From NCBI RefSeq assembly GCF_016901855.1, contig NZ_JACJKY010000014.1, positions 1 to 64,000 on the forward strand: a stretch of 64,000 nucleotides of DNA, given 5' to 3'. The DNA is from Merdimmobilis hominis. Lineage in GTDB: Bacteria; Bacillota; Clostridia; Oscillospirales; Ruminococcaceae. The translations under genes and the position numbers were made by a program. How positions within the stretch are numbered: the stretch's first letter is position 1; each line of letters opens with the position of its first letter. Below are positions 26,020-34,042 of the stretch, one piece after another. The notes beneath the pieces are model-generated. The model saw only the letters and a list, made by a program, of their open reading frames with translations, did no database searches and was not told the DNA's origin.

Positions 26020-27039
26020 ATGAAAACAGCGTTGGAAAACATCAAAAGCACAGCGGCTGAGGCAATCGGCAGCTGTGACGACCCGAAAGCGCTGGACGCG
26101 CTGCGCGTTCGGTTTTTGGGCAAAAAAGGCGAGCTGACTGCCATCTTAAAACAGATGGGTAAATTGAGCGCCGAAGAACGTCCGGTTATGGGACAGCTTG
26201 CAAACGAGGTGCGTGCAGCGATTGAAACCGCCATCACCGAAAAAGCAGCCGTACTCAAAGAAAAACAATTAGCAGAACAGCTGCGTGCAGAGCGCATCGA
26301 CGTAACCATGCCGGGCAAACGTCAGCCGCTCGGCAAACCGCATCCGCTGACACTCGTCATGGAAGAGGTCAAAGAGATCTTCTTAGGTATGGGATTTGAT
26401 GTCGTGAGCGGTCCGGAGGTAGAGCTCGACCACTATAACTTCGAAATGCTCAATATGCCCAAAGACCATCCGGCACGCGATACACAGGATACCTTCTATA
26501 TCAATGATAACGTCGTGCTCCGCACCCAGACTTCTCCGGTGCAGGTACGTACCATGGAAAAACGCCGTCCGCCGATCCGTGTGATCTCTCCGGGCCGCGT
26601 ATACCGTTCCGATGCAATCGACGCAACCCACTCGCCGCTGTTCCACCAGATCGAGGGCCTTGTGGTCGACCGCGGTGTGACGATGGCAGACTTGAAAGGC
26701 ACGCTCGAAATCTTCGTCAAACGCCTTTACGGCGAGGATTCCGTCGTTCGCTTCCGTCCGCACCACTTCCCGTTCACCGAGCCGTCCGCAGAGCTTGACG
26801 TCATGTGCTTCAACTGCCACGGCAAAGGCTGCCGCCTGTGCAAAGGCGAGGGCTGGATCGAGATTCTCGGCTGCGGCATGGTGCACCCGACCGTGCTCAA
26901 AAACTGCAACATCGACCCCGAGGAATACAGCGGATTTGCATTCGGCATGGGCCTTGAGCGTATCGTTATGCGCCGCTTTAATATCGATGATCTGCGTTTG
27001 TTCTTTGAAAACGATCAGCGCTTTTTGGATCAGTTTTAA
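26020..27039 (+). CDS. pheS: Phenylalanyl-tRNA synthetase alpha subunit
   Basis: A 339-residue protein starting at ATG 26020 after ACGGAGGG; the long reading from 25819 includes the T-box leader. An N-terminal coiled-coil (about 1-85) precedes the class II catalytic core, with motif 2 [20 protein letters not shown] and motif 3 [13 protein letters not shown]. The [11 protein letters not shown] segment is typical of bacterial Phe[19 protein letters not shown] insert with four cysteines may bind zinc; this type of insert is frequent in the family. It forms an alpha2-beta2 enzyme with PheT. Confidence 0.97.
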   Translation: MKTALENIKSTAAEAIGSCDDPKALDALRVRFLGKKGELTAILKQMGKLSAEERPVMGQLANEVRAAIETAITEKAAVLKEKQLAEQLRAERIDVTMPGKRQPLGKPHPLTLVMEEVKEIFLGMGFDVVSGPEVELDHYNFEMLNMPKDHPARDTQDTFYINDNVVLRTQTSPVQVRTMEKRRPPIRVISPGRVYRSDAIDATHSPLFHQIEGLVVDRGVTMADLKGTLEIFVKRLYGEDSVVRFRPHHFPFTEPSAELDVMCFNCHGKGCRLCKGEGWIEILGCGMVHPTVLKNCNIDPEEYSGFAFGMGLERIVMRRFNIDDLRLFFENDQRFLDQF

Positions 27040-27079
27040 TGCGCAACCCTGAAGTTTTTGAGAGTGAGGAGAAACCAGT

Positions 27080-29452
27080 ATGGATTTATCAATGAGATGG
27101 CTCAGCGAATTCGTTGAGATTGATACAGACGCCCACACCTTTGCCGAGGACATGACGATGTCCGGTTCGAAAGTGGAGGGCTATCAGACAGAAGCAGCAG
27201 AAGTGAGCAATGTAGTCGTCGGCAAAGTGCTGTCGATCGTTCCGCACGAAAACTCCGATCATCTGGTCATCTGTCAGGTGGAAGTCGGCAAGGAATCGCC
27301 GGTGCAGATCGTCACCGGTGCAACAAACGTGGTCGAAGGCGCACTCGTTCCGGTGGCGCTCGACGGCGCAACACTGCCGGGCGGCGTCAAAATTAAAAAA
27401 GGCAAGCTCCGTGGTGTTGTGAGCGAGGGTATGCTCTGCTCGCTCGGTGAATTGGGCCTTACCACCCACGATTTCCCGTATGCAATCGAGGACGGCATTT
27501 TCCTCATTGAAGAGGAATGCGAAATCGGCCAGGATATTCATGACGCGATCCGCTTAAACGATACCTGTGTCGAATTTGAGATCACCCCGAACCGTCCGGA
27601 CTGCCTGAGTGTCATCGGCCTTGCAAGAGAGGCGGCTGTGACATACAGAAAACCGCTTCGTCTGCACGAGCCGGTTGTCAAAGGTTCTGGCGGCGATATC
27701 AGCGAATATCTGCGCGTCACCGTCGAAAATCCGGTGCTTTGCCCGCGTTATACGGCAAAAGCCGTCAAAAACGTGCGCGTAAAACCGTCGCCGCTGTGGA
27801 TGCGTGAGTGTCTGCGTGCATCGGGTGTTCGTCCGATCAACAACCTTGTAGATATCACAAACTATGTTATGCTCGAATATGGTCAGCCGCTCCATGCGTT
27901 TGACGCAAAATATGTAGAAGGCGGTCATATTATTGTCAGAAATGCACACGAGGGTGAAGTGATTGAAACACTTGACGGCGTGGAGCGTAAATTAAATCCG
28001 TCGATGCTCGTCATTTCCGATGAGCAAAAAGCTGTTGCAATCGCAGGCGTCATGGGCGGCGAGAACAGCGCCATCATGGACGATACAAACACCGTCATCT
28101 TCGAGTCGGCAAACTTTTTGGGCAGCAGTGTGCGTGTGACTGCACGGGGCGTCGGTCTGCGCACCGATTCCTCTGCACGGTTTGAAAAAGGACTCGATCC
28201 GAAAAACACATACAAAGCCGTCATGCGTGCATGCGAACTTGTTGAACTGCTCGATGCAGGTGAAGTCGTCGACGGCATCATCGACGTGGACAATTCGCCG
28301 AAAGAGCCGACCGTGATCGAATTTGATCCGGCTTGGATCAACCGTTTCTTAGGCATCGAAGTGTCGAGAGAAGAAATGGTCGATATTCTCACCCAGCTGG
28401 ATTTTGTTGTGGACGGCGATTCGATCATCGTGCCGTCGTTCCGCGGCGATGTGGAGCACAAAGCCGATATCGCAGAGGAAATTGCGCGTTTCTACGGATA
28501 CAATAAGATTCCGGTGACAGCAATCCGCGGTGTTGCAAAAGCACAGCTCACACCAATCCAGAAATTCGAGCGCACGATTCACAAAACATTGCAGGCAAGC
28601 GGTTGCTATGAGGTCATGACCTATTCGTTCATCAGCCCGAAATATTACGATAAAATCGGCCTGCCGGAATCGTCCCCGCTGCGTGACAGCGTCGTGATTT
28701 CGAACCCGCTCGGCGAGGATACAAGCGTGATGCGTACCACCACACTGCCGTCGATGCTCGAGGTGCTGTCCCGTAACTATAATAACCGCAATGCATCGTT
28801 CTTCGGCTATGAGATCGGCAACGAGTACATCAAAAAAGAAGGACAGGAACTGCCGGATGAAAACGCACAGATCACCATCGGTCTTTATGGCGACTGCGAT
28901 TTCTACACCTTAAAAGGAATGGTCGAAACGCTGCTCGAGCGTCTGCACGTCAAAACATTCGACATCCGTCCTCAAACGGAGCATCCGACCTTCCATCCGG
29001 GACGCTGTGCCGTGCTGTTCTTAAACGATGTGCGCATCGGCATTCTGGGCGAAGTGCATCCGAACGTTTTGCAGAACTATGGCATCGGTACCAAAGCATA
29101 TCTTGCAAAACTCGATGTAAACGCGCTGTTTAGTTTGGCAGACGAGGTTGTAGAATACCGTCCGATGCCGAAATTCCCGGCTGCAACCCGTGACTTGAGC
29201 CTTGTCTGCAATGAGGAACTGCCGATCATCGAGATCGAAAAAGCAATCCGTGCATCGGCTGGCTCGCACCTTGAAGATGTGAAGCTGTTCGACGTGTACC
29301 AGGGCGCACAGATCGAAGCCGGCAAGAAGAGTGTATCGTATTCGATGGTACTCCGTTCGGCAGAGTCGACGCTCACCGATGCGGAGGCAGACGCAGCAGT
29401 CAAACGCGTGCTCAAAGCGCTCGAGAAAATGGACGTCGTTCTGCGTGCGTAA
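27080..29452 (+). CDS. pheT: Phenylalanyl-tRNA synthetase beta subunit
   Basis: A 790-residue protein with the full bacterial domain order: EMAP-like tRNA-binding domain (about 40-150), B3/B4 editing domain (about 210-385, with GVMGGENSAI), B5 domain (about 400-470), catalytic-like core, and C-terminal FDX-ACB anticodon-binding domain (about 695-790, with KFPAATRDLSLV). It binds tRNA-Phe and edits mischarged tyrosine. It follows pheS by about 40 bp and shares its T-box control. Confidence 0.97.
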   Translation: MDLSMRWLSEFVEIDTDAHTFAEDMTMSGSKVEGYQTEAAEVSNVVVGKVLSIVPHENSDHLVICQVEVGKESPVQIVTGATNVVEGALVPVALDGATLPGGVKIKKGKLRGVVSEGMLCSLGELGLTTHDFPYAIEDGIFLIEEECEIGQDIHDAIRLNDTCVEFEITPNRPDCLSVIGLAREAAVTYRKPLRLHEPVVKGSGGDISEYLRVTVENPVLCPRYTAKAVKNVRVKPSPLWMRECLRASGVRPINNLVDITNYVMLEYGQPLHAFDAKYVEGGHIIVRNAHEGEVIETLDGVERKLNPSMLVISDEQKAVAIAGVMGGENSAIMDDTNTVIFESANFLGSSVRVTARGVGLRTDSSARFEKGLDPKNTYKAVMRACELVELLDAGEVVDGIIDVDNSPKEPTVIEFDPAWINRFLGIEVSREEMVDILTQLDFVVDGDSIIVPSFRGDVEHKADIAEEIARFYGYNKIPVTAIRGVAKAQLTPIQKFERTIHKTLQASGCYEVMTYSFISPKYYDKIGLPESSPLRDSVVISNPLGEDTSVMRTTTLPSMLEVLSRNYNNRNASFFGYEIGNEYIKKEGQELPDENAQITIGLYGDCDFYTLKGMVETLLERLHVKTFDIRPQTEHPTFHPGRCAVLFLNDVRIGILGEVHPNVLQNYGIGTKAYLAKLDVNALFSLADEVVEYRPMPKFPAATRDLSLVCNEELPIIEIEKAIRASAGSHLEDVKLFDVYQGAQIEAGKKSVSYSMVLRSAESTLTDAEADAAVKRVLKALEKMDVVLRA

Positions 29453-29490
29453 AATGGGAGAAAATATTTGTGTGATTTTGCGCAAACAGG

Positions 29491-29519
29491 TTGTTTCTTT
29501 CGCTTCTTTATTGTATAAT
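29491..29519 (+). promoter_or_regulatory. Promoter of the IreB-family gene
   Basis: TTGTTT (29491-29496), a 17-nt spacer and a perfect TATAAT (29514-29519). Confidence 0.75.
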
Positions 29520-29562
29520 AAAGTGGATATCTGAAATCGAATCAGACAGGGAGGTTTTCGAG

Positions 29563-29808
29563 ATGTATGACAAGACGATGACTTTTTCGGTCAGCAATGA
29601 AAAAGATCAGGAGATGAAGCGGATTTTGACTACGGTGTATGATGCGCTCAGTCATAAAGGATACAATCCGATCAGCCAGATTGTTGGCTATATTCTGTCT
29701 GAGGATCCCGCATATATCACCACGTACAACAACGCGAGAAGCTTGATTCGTCATGTGGATCGCGATGAGCTGCTTCAGGCAATGGTCAAAGCATATTTGT
29801 CCGAATAA
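29563..29808 (+). CDS. IreB family regulatory phosphoprotein
   Basis: An 81-residue protein from ATG 29563 with AGGGAGG upstream. The sequence YDALSHKGYNPISQIVGYIL followed by SEDPAYITTYNNARSLIR is the conserved UPF0297/DUF965 pattern. In Enterococcus, IreB is phosphorylated by the PASTA Ser/Thr kinase IreK and affects cephalosporin resistance. The small cytoplasmic dimer has no catalytic motif. The usual neighbours (ruvX, DUF1292) are absent here; the gene is alone between a promoter and a terminator. Confidence 0.92.
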   Translation: MYDKTMTFSVSNEKDQEMKRILTTVYDALSHKGYNPISQIVGYILSEDPAYITTYNNARSLIRHVDRDELLQAMVKAYLSE

Positions 29809-29824
29809 GCGCTTATGAAAACAG

Positions 29825-29862
29825 AAAACGGGATGACATCGATTTAGATGTCATCCCGTTTT
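29825..29862 (+). terminator. Terminator of the IreB-family gene
   Basis: A 16-bp perfect stem (29825-29840 with 29847-29862) followed by T residues. Confidence 0.88.
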
Positions 29863-29877
29863 TGCGTATCAAAAAGA

Positions 29878-29913
29878 GCGCCTGTTCTCCGTTATCCGAT
29901 GGAGCGCAGGCGC
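29878..29913 (-). terminator. Terminator of the AGCS symporter gene
   Basis: A 13-bp stem with two mismatched positions (29878-29890 with 29901-29913) followed on the minus strand by a T-run. Confidence 0.75.
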
Positions 29914-29922
29914 TTGTTGTTT

Positions 29923-31290
29923 TTATTTTTTGAGAATGTTTTCGCCTTTTGCAGCTTTTGCCACAATAGAGGAAAGGAAGAGCAGTGCAATCAGGTTTGG
30001 GAACACCATCAGTCCGTTAAACAGGTCGGAGAGGTTCCAAACGAGGTTGACTTTCAGTGCGGAGCCGACTGCAATGCATACTACAACGATTGCCGCATAA
30101 ATCTTGATGGCTTTTTTGCCGAAAAGCGCCTTTACGTTGCGCTCACCGAAGAAATACCAGCCGATGATCGTAGAGAACGCGAAGAAGAACATGCAGATCG
30201 CAACAAAGATGTTGCCAAATCCGCCGAATGCATGGTTGAATGCCGCCTGTGCGAGTGCAGTGCCCTCAAGCGCACCTTTAACGCCCGGCTGAAGCAGTCC
30301 GGAGGTCAGGATAACGAGTGCAGTGAGTGTCAATACGATGAAGGTATCGAAAAATACGCCGACCATTGCGATGATGCCCTGATCCTGCGGTTTTTCCACT
30401 TTTGCAAGCGCATGTGCGTGCGGGGTGGAACCCATGCCGGCTTCGTTTGAGAATAATCCGCGTGCAACACCAAAGCGCATTGCCTCACGTACGGTGATGC
30501 CGACTGCACCGCCGAGCACTGCCTGCGGGTTAAATGCCGCTATAAAGATCGACTGGAACGCGCTGATGATCATATCGTGATTGATTACGAGGATAATCAG
30601 ACAGCCAAGCACATAGAAAACAGACATAACCGGTACGAGTTTTTCGGTGATGGATGCAATGCGTGCCACACCGCCGATGAAGATAAAGCCTGCCATGATT
30701 GCCACTAAAATGCCGACGACAACCGGCGGGATGTTAAATGCAGTGGTAAATGCAGCGCTGATCGAGTTTGCCTGTACCATGTTGCCGGTGAATCCCAGTG
30801 CAAAGATGATTGCCAGTGCAAAAAATCCGGCTAAGAATTTGCCGAACCGACCGGTGAAACGTGCACGGATGTAATAAATCGGGCCGCCGGTGACTTCACC
30901 GTCGCGGTCTTTTGACTTAAACTTCTGTGCCAGAACCGCTTCGCCGTAGATGGTTGCCATGCCGAAAAATGCAGATACCCACATCCAGAAAATCGCACCC
31001 GGGCCGCCGGAGTAGAGCGCGGTTGCACAGCCGGTGATATTGCCGGTGCCCACCTGTGCTGCAATGGCGGTTGTCAGCGCCTGGAACGAGGACATCCCCT
31101 CTTTTCCGGCTTTTTTTCCTTTCAGCGAAAATCCGCTGAACAAATTGCGGAAGCCTTCGCCGAGTTTCCGAAGCTGAACAAATCGTGTGCGGATCGTGAA
31201 CAAAATGCCCGTGCCGACAAGCAACCAAAGCAATAAATTGTTCCACACAAAATCACTGACGGTACTGATCCATGAAGCAAGCTGTTCCAT
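29923..31290 (-). CDS. Sodium:alanine/glycine symporter (AGCS family)
   Basis: A 455-residue membrane protein from ATG 31290; the extra N-terminal residues in the longer reading cover the leader. About ten hydrophobic helices are visible. Conserved blocks are FQALTTAIAAQVGTGNITG, GPGAIFWMWVSAFFGMAT and ARGLFSNEAGMGSTPHAHA, all diagnostic of AGCS carriers. It imports alanine or glycine with Na+. The tandem glycine riboswitch upstream suggests glycine is the relevant substrate or signal. It is monocistronic with a terminator at each end. Confidence 0.95.
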   Translation of the reverse strand: MEQLASWISTVSDFVWNNLLLWLLVGTGILFTIRTRFVQLRKLGEGFRNLFSGFSLKGKKAGKEGMSSFQALTTAIAAQVGTGNITGCATALYSGGPGAIFWMWVSAFFGMATIYGEAVLAQKFKSKDRDGEVTGGPIYYIRARFTGRFGKFLAGFFALAIIFALGFTGNMVQANSISAAFTTAFNIPPVVVGILVAIMAGFIFIGGVARIASITEKLVPVMSVFYVLGCLIILVINHDMIISAFQSIFIAAFNPQAVLGGAVGITVREAMRFGVARGLFSNEAGMGSTPHAHALAKVEKPQDQGIIAMVGVFFDTFIVLTLTALVILTSGLLQPGVKGALEGTALAQAAFNHAFGGFGNIFVAICMFFFAFSTIIGWYFFGERNVKALFGKKAIKIYAAIVVVCIAVGSALKVNLVWNLSDLFNGLMVFPNLIALLFLSSIVAKAAKGENILKK

Positions 31291-31323
31291 CTTAATCAAA
31301 AGCCCTTTCTTTCTGCGAACAAC

Positions 31324-31356
31324 AAAAAAAGCCAGATTCATAACGAATCCGGCTTT
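31324..31356 (-). terminator. Expression-platform terminator of the glycine riboswitch
   Basis: On the minus strand a hairpin (arms AAAGCCGGATTC and GAATCTGGCTTT) is followed by a seven-T run, located between the aptamers and the symporter start. It is the likely switching element. Confidence 0.75.
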
Positions 31357-31408
31357 GAAAAACAAGTTCAAAAGAAATAGCGGTGCTTAAAAAAAGCACC
31401 TGATATTT

Positions 31409-31580
31409 CACTCTGTCCTTTTGCCTGAGAGATTTCGTGTCGGAACCCCAACACGTTGCACCTTCGGCAGCCCATATCCGGACGTTCTCCAGAGCCGCAT
31501 CCATTTACAGTCATCATCTTGATTGCAAGAAGCCTGAAAGTGTTACTCCTTCGGCAGCAGAATCTGCTTTTCCTGTAAAC
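31409..31580 (-). ncRNA. Tandem glycine riboswitch
   Basis: Two glycine aptamers on the minus strand. The 5' aptamer is closed by GTTTACAG (31572-31579) pairing with CTGTAAA further on, and contains GCCGAAGGAGTAACACTTTC. The 3' aptamer has CTCTGGAGAACG, GCCGAAGGTGCAACG, TCTCTCAGGCAAAAGGACAG. Both show the conserved GCCGAAGG core. Such RNAs bind glycine and mostly switch genes on. The usual target is gcvT; here it is a symporter. Confidence 0.95.
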
Positions 31581-31621
31581 TTCGTTTGTCGCATTGTTTA
31601 ATATGTTTGAATATGTTCGGT

Positions 31622-31650
31622 ATTCTAACACAATAAAGCGTAAAAGTCAA
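31622..31650 (-). promoter_or_regulatory. Promoter of the glycine riboswitch-symporter transcript
   Basis: On the minus strand TTGACT (31645-31650), a 17-nt spacer and TAGAAT (31622-31627) with TGT before the -10. Confidence 0.78.
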
Positions 31651-31728
31651 GTTGAAAAGCAGATTATTTTCGAAAACGGTGCTGTTCGATTTCCACAAAA
31701 AACGTGCGGACACGCCTTGTTTTTCGGC

Positions 31729-31776
31729 TTGACATTGTTGGATACGGAAACTATAATATATACCAAAGCCAACAAT
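31729..31776 (+). promoter_or_regulatory. Promoter of the marR-ABC operon with flanking inverted repeat
   Basis: Perfect TTGACA (31729-31734), a 17-nt spacer and perfect TATAAT (31752-31757). An 8-bp inverted repeat ATTGTTGG (31734-31741) and CCAACAAT (31769-31776) brackets the -10, one arm in the spacer and one past the start of transcription. These are candidate operators for the MarR protein encoded next. Confidence 0.7.
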
Positions 31777-31814
31777 CTTGCATACGATTACAAGTGAAAA
31801 GGAGACCGTTTTTC

Positions 31815-32291
31815 ATGGGGAAAGAGAGAATCGGGCGAACGCTTCACGCGCTGAACACCACCATTCACCGGTTTGTGGAAATCTATTCGCATAAGCGGGA
31901 AAATGATTTGCTGACCGGTGCAAATACGTGGGTGATTCTGTTTATAGCGGAACAAAAAGATACGCCTGTTTATCTGCGCGACATCGAGCGGCACTTTGGT
32001 GTGACACGTTCCACCGCATCAAAGGTGGTCGATTTATTGGTTCGCAAGGGATTTGTGCAGCGGCATGTCGGCAAAACAGATTCGCGTCTGCGCCGGCTGA
32101 CACTTACAAAGCAGTCGGAAGATCTGCTGGAAACGATCTGTGCGGATCATGAAATGCTTGAGCAGATTTTAGTCAAAGGCTTCACTGCCAAAGAAATTGC
32201 TGCACTGCTTTCCTATTTGGACCGCATGCAGGAAAATATAGACGCCGCCGAGCGTGAGCGTCAAAAAGCGTTAAAGGAGGAAACCGTTTGA
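31815..32291 (+). CDS. MarR family transcriptional regulator
   Basis: A 158-residue protein from ATG 31815 with AAAAGGAGA upstream. The winged helix is at about 45-110: YLRDIERHFGVTRSTASKVV is the DNA-reading helix-turn-helix, and RRLTLTKQSEDLLE marks the wing and beyond. Flanking helices form the dimer. It is the first gene of an operon with two ABC exporter subunits, so it most likely represses them and responds to an exported compound. Its stop overlaps the TTG start of the next gene. Confidence 0.9.
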   Translation: MGKERIGRTLHALNTTIHRFVEIYSHKRENDLLTGANTWVILFIAEQKDTPVYLRDIERHFGVTRSTASKVVDLLVRKGFVQRHVGKTDSRLRRLTLTKQSEDLLETICADHEMLEQILVKGFTAKEIAALLSYLDRMQENIDAAERERQKALKEETV

Positions 32292-34042
32292 TTCGGAAAT
32301 TGATGCGGAGTATCCGCGAACAGAAAAAAGATTCCATCTGGGCAATGATCACCATCGGCATCGAAGTGGTGTTCGAGGTAATCATTCCGCTGCTGATGGC
32401 AAATTTGATTGACTACGGCATTGACGCCGGCAACATGAACTATGTCGTCAAAATGGGAATTGTGCTGCTGCTGGCAGCTGCGGGACAGCTTGTTTCCGGT
32501 ATTATTTCAGGCCGGTTTGCTGCAAGTGCGTCGAGCGGCTTTGCACGCAATCTGCGCCACGATATGTTTTATAAGGTGCAGACATTTTCGTTCTCGAATA
32601 TTGATAAGTTTTCGCCGGCAAGTATTGTCACACGTCTGACAACCGACGTCACCAACCTGCAAAATACGTATCAGATGATTATCCGTATGGCAGTGCGCAG
32701 TCCGCTGATGATGATCTTTTCGCTGGTTGCATCGTTTTCGATCGATGCAAATTTGTCGATTATCTTTTTGGCAATCATCCCGGTTTTGGCATTTGGCCTT
32801 TATTTCATCATGATCAAAACACATCCGATCTTCGAGCGGGTGTTCCGTACATACGATAAGTTGAACAATGTGGTGCAGGAGAATCTGCATGGCATTCGTG
32901 TGGTCAAATCGTTTGTCCGTGAAACACATGAAGAGGAAAAGTTCAATACCATTTCCGAACGGATTTATAAGAACTTCAAAAAAGCAGAGCAGCAGCTCGC
33001 ATGGAACGCACCGCTGATGCAGATTTGTATGTATGCAGCGATCATTTTGCTGTCGTGGTTTGGCGCACGTGCAGTCGTTGCCTGCGGCGGCGATGCAGCA
33101 CTCGGCCTTTCGACAGGCGAGCTTTTGAGTCTTATTTCGTATGCCACCCAGATTTTGATGAGCCTGATGGGTCTGTCGATGGTGTTTGTTATGATTACGA
33201 TTTCGCGCACTTCCGGCGAGCGTGCTGTGGAACTGCTCGATGAAACACCGGATATCACACCACCGGACAATGCTGTGACAGAGGTGGCAGACGGCAGCAT
33301 TTCGTTTGAGCATGTGATGTTTTCGTATCACCGCAATAAAGGAAAACCGGTGTTGGATGATATCAACCTGCACATTCCGGCAGGCAGCACAGTCGGCATT
33401 ATCGGTGTGACCGGTGCATCCAAGTCGAGCCTTGTACAGCTGATTCCGCGTTTGTACGACGTGCGTGAAGGCGCAGTGAAAGTGGGCGGCGTCGATGTGC
33501 GTGAGTATGATCTGGATGTGCTGCGTGACGCAGTTGCAATGGTGCTGCAGAAAAACGTTCTGTTTTCGGGCACCATCAAAGAAAATCTGCGCTGGGGCAA
33601 TGAGCATGCAACAGATGAAGAACTCGTTCATGTCTGTAAGCTTGCACAGGCAGATGACTTTATCCGCGCATTCCCGGAAGGATATGACACCTATATCGAG
33701 CAGGGCGGCACAAACGTGTCCGGCGGACAGAAACAGCGTCTTTGTATTGCACGCGCACTATTAAAACATCCGAAAATTCTGATTCTCGACGATTCCACCA
33801 GTGCGGTTGATACACGAACCGACGCGCTGATTCGGGAAGCGTTTGCGAAAGAAATTCCGGATACCACCAAACTGATTATTGCACAGCGAATTGCCTCTGT
33901 GGAGCATGCAGATATGATTCTTGTTTTGGAAGACGGTAAGATTATGGCATGCGGCAAACATGAGGAATTGATTGCAAGCAGTCCGATTTATAAAGAAGTA
34001 TATGAATCTCAAACGAAAGGAGACGATGACAGTGCGTCCTAA
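32288..34042 (+). CDS. ABC exporter half-transporter, subunit 1 (degenerate ATP site)
   Basis: A 584-residue protein starting at TTG 32288 (AAAGGAGG 7 nt upstream, 4-bp overlap with marR). Six membrane helices (about 15-310) are followed by an ATPase domain. Walker A reads GVTGASKSS, with Ser in place of the third Gly. The signature is NVSGGQKQR, and Walker B is ILILDDSTSAVD, with Asp replacing the catalytic Glu. These changes are usual for the degenerate subunit of heterodimeric exporters (BmrC/TM287-like). It pairs with the next gene product. The substrate is unknown; a drug or peptide is likely given the MarR control. Confidence 0.9.
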   Translation: MIRKLMRSIREQKKDSIWAMITIGIEVVFEVIIPLLMANLIDYGIDAGNMNYVVKMGIVLLLAAAGQLVSGIISGRFAASASSGFARNLRHDMFYKVQTFSFSNIDKFSPASIVTRLTTDVTNLQNTYQMIIRMAVRSPLMMIFSLVASFSIDANLSIIFLAIIPVLAFGLYFIMIKTHPIFERVFRTYDKLNNVVQENLHGIRVVKSFVRETHEEEKFNTISERIYKNFKKAEQQLAWNAPLMQICMYAAIILLSWFGARAVVACGGDAALGLSTGELLSLISYATQILMSLMGLSMVFVMITISRTSGERAVELLDETPDITPPDNAVTEVADGSISFEHVMFSYHRNKGKPVLDDINLHIPAGSTVGIIGVTGASKSSLVQLIPRLYDVREGAVKVGGVDVREYDLDVLRDAVAMVLQKNVLFSGTIKENLRWGNEHATDEELVHVCKLAQADDFIRAFPEGYDTYIEQGGTNVSGGQKQRLCIARALLKHPKILILDDSTSAVDTRTDALIREAFAKEIPDTTKLIIAQRIASVEHADMILVLEDGKIMACGKHEELIASSPIYKEVYESQTKGDDDSAS

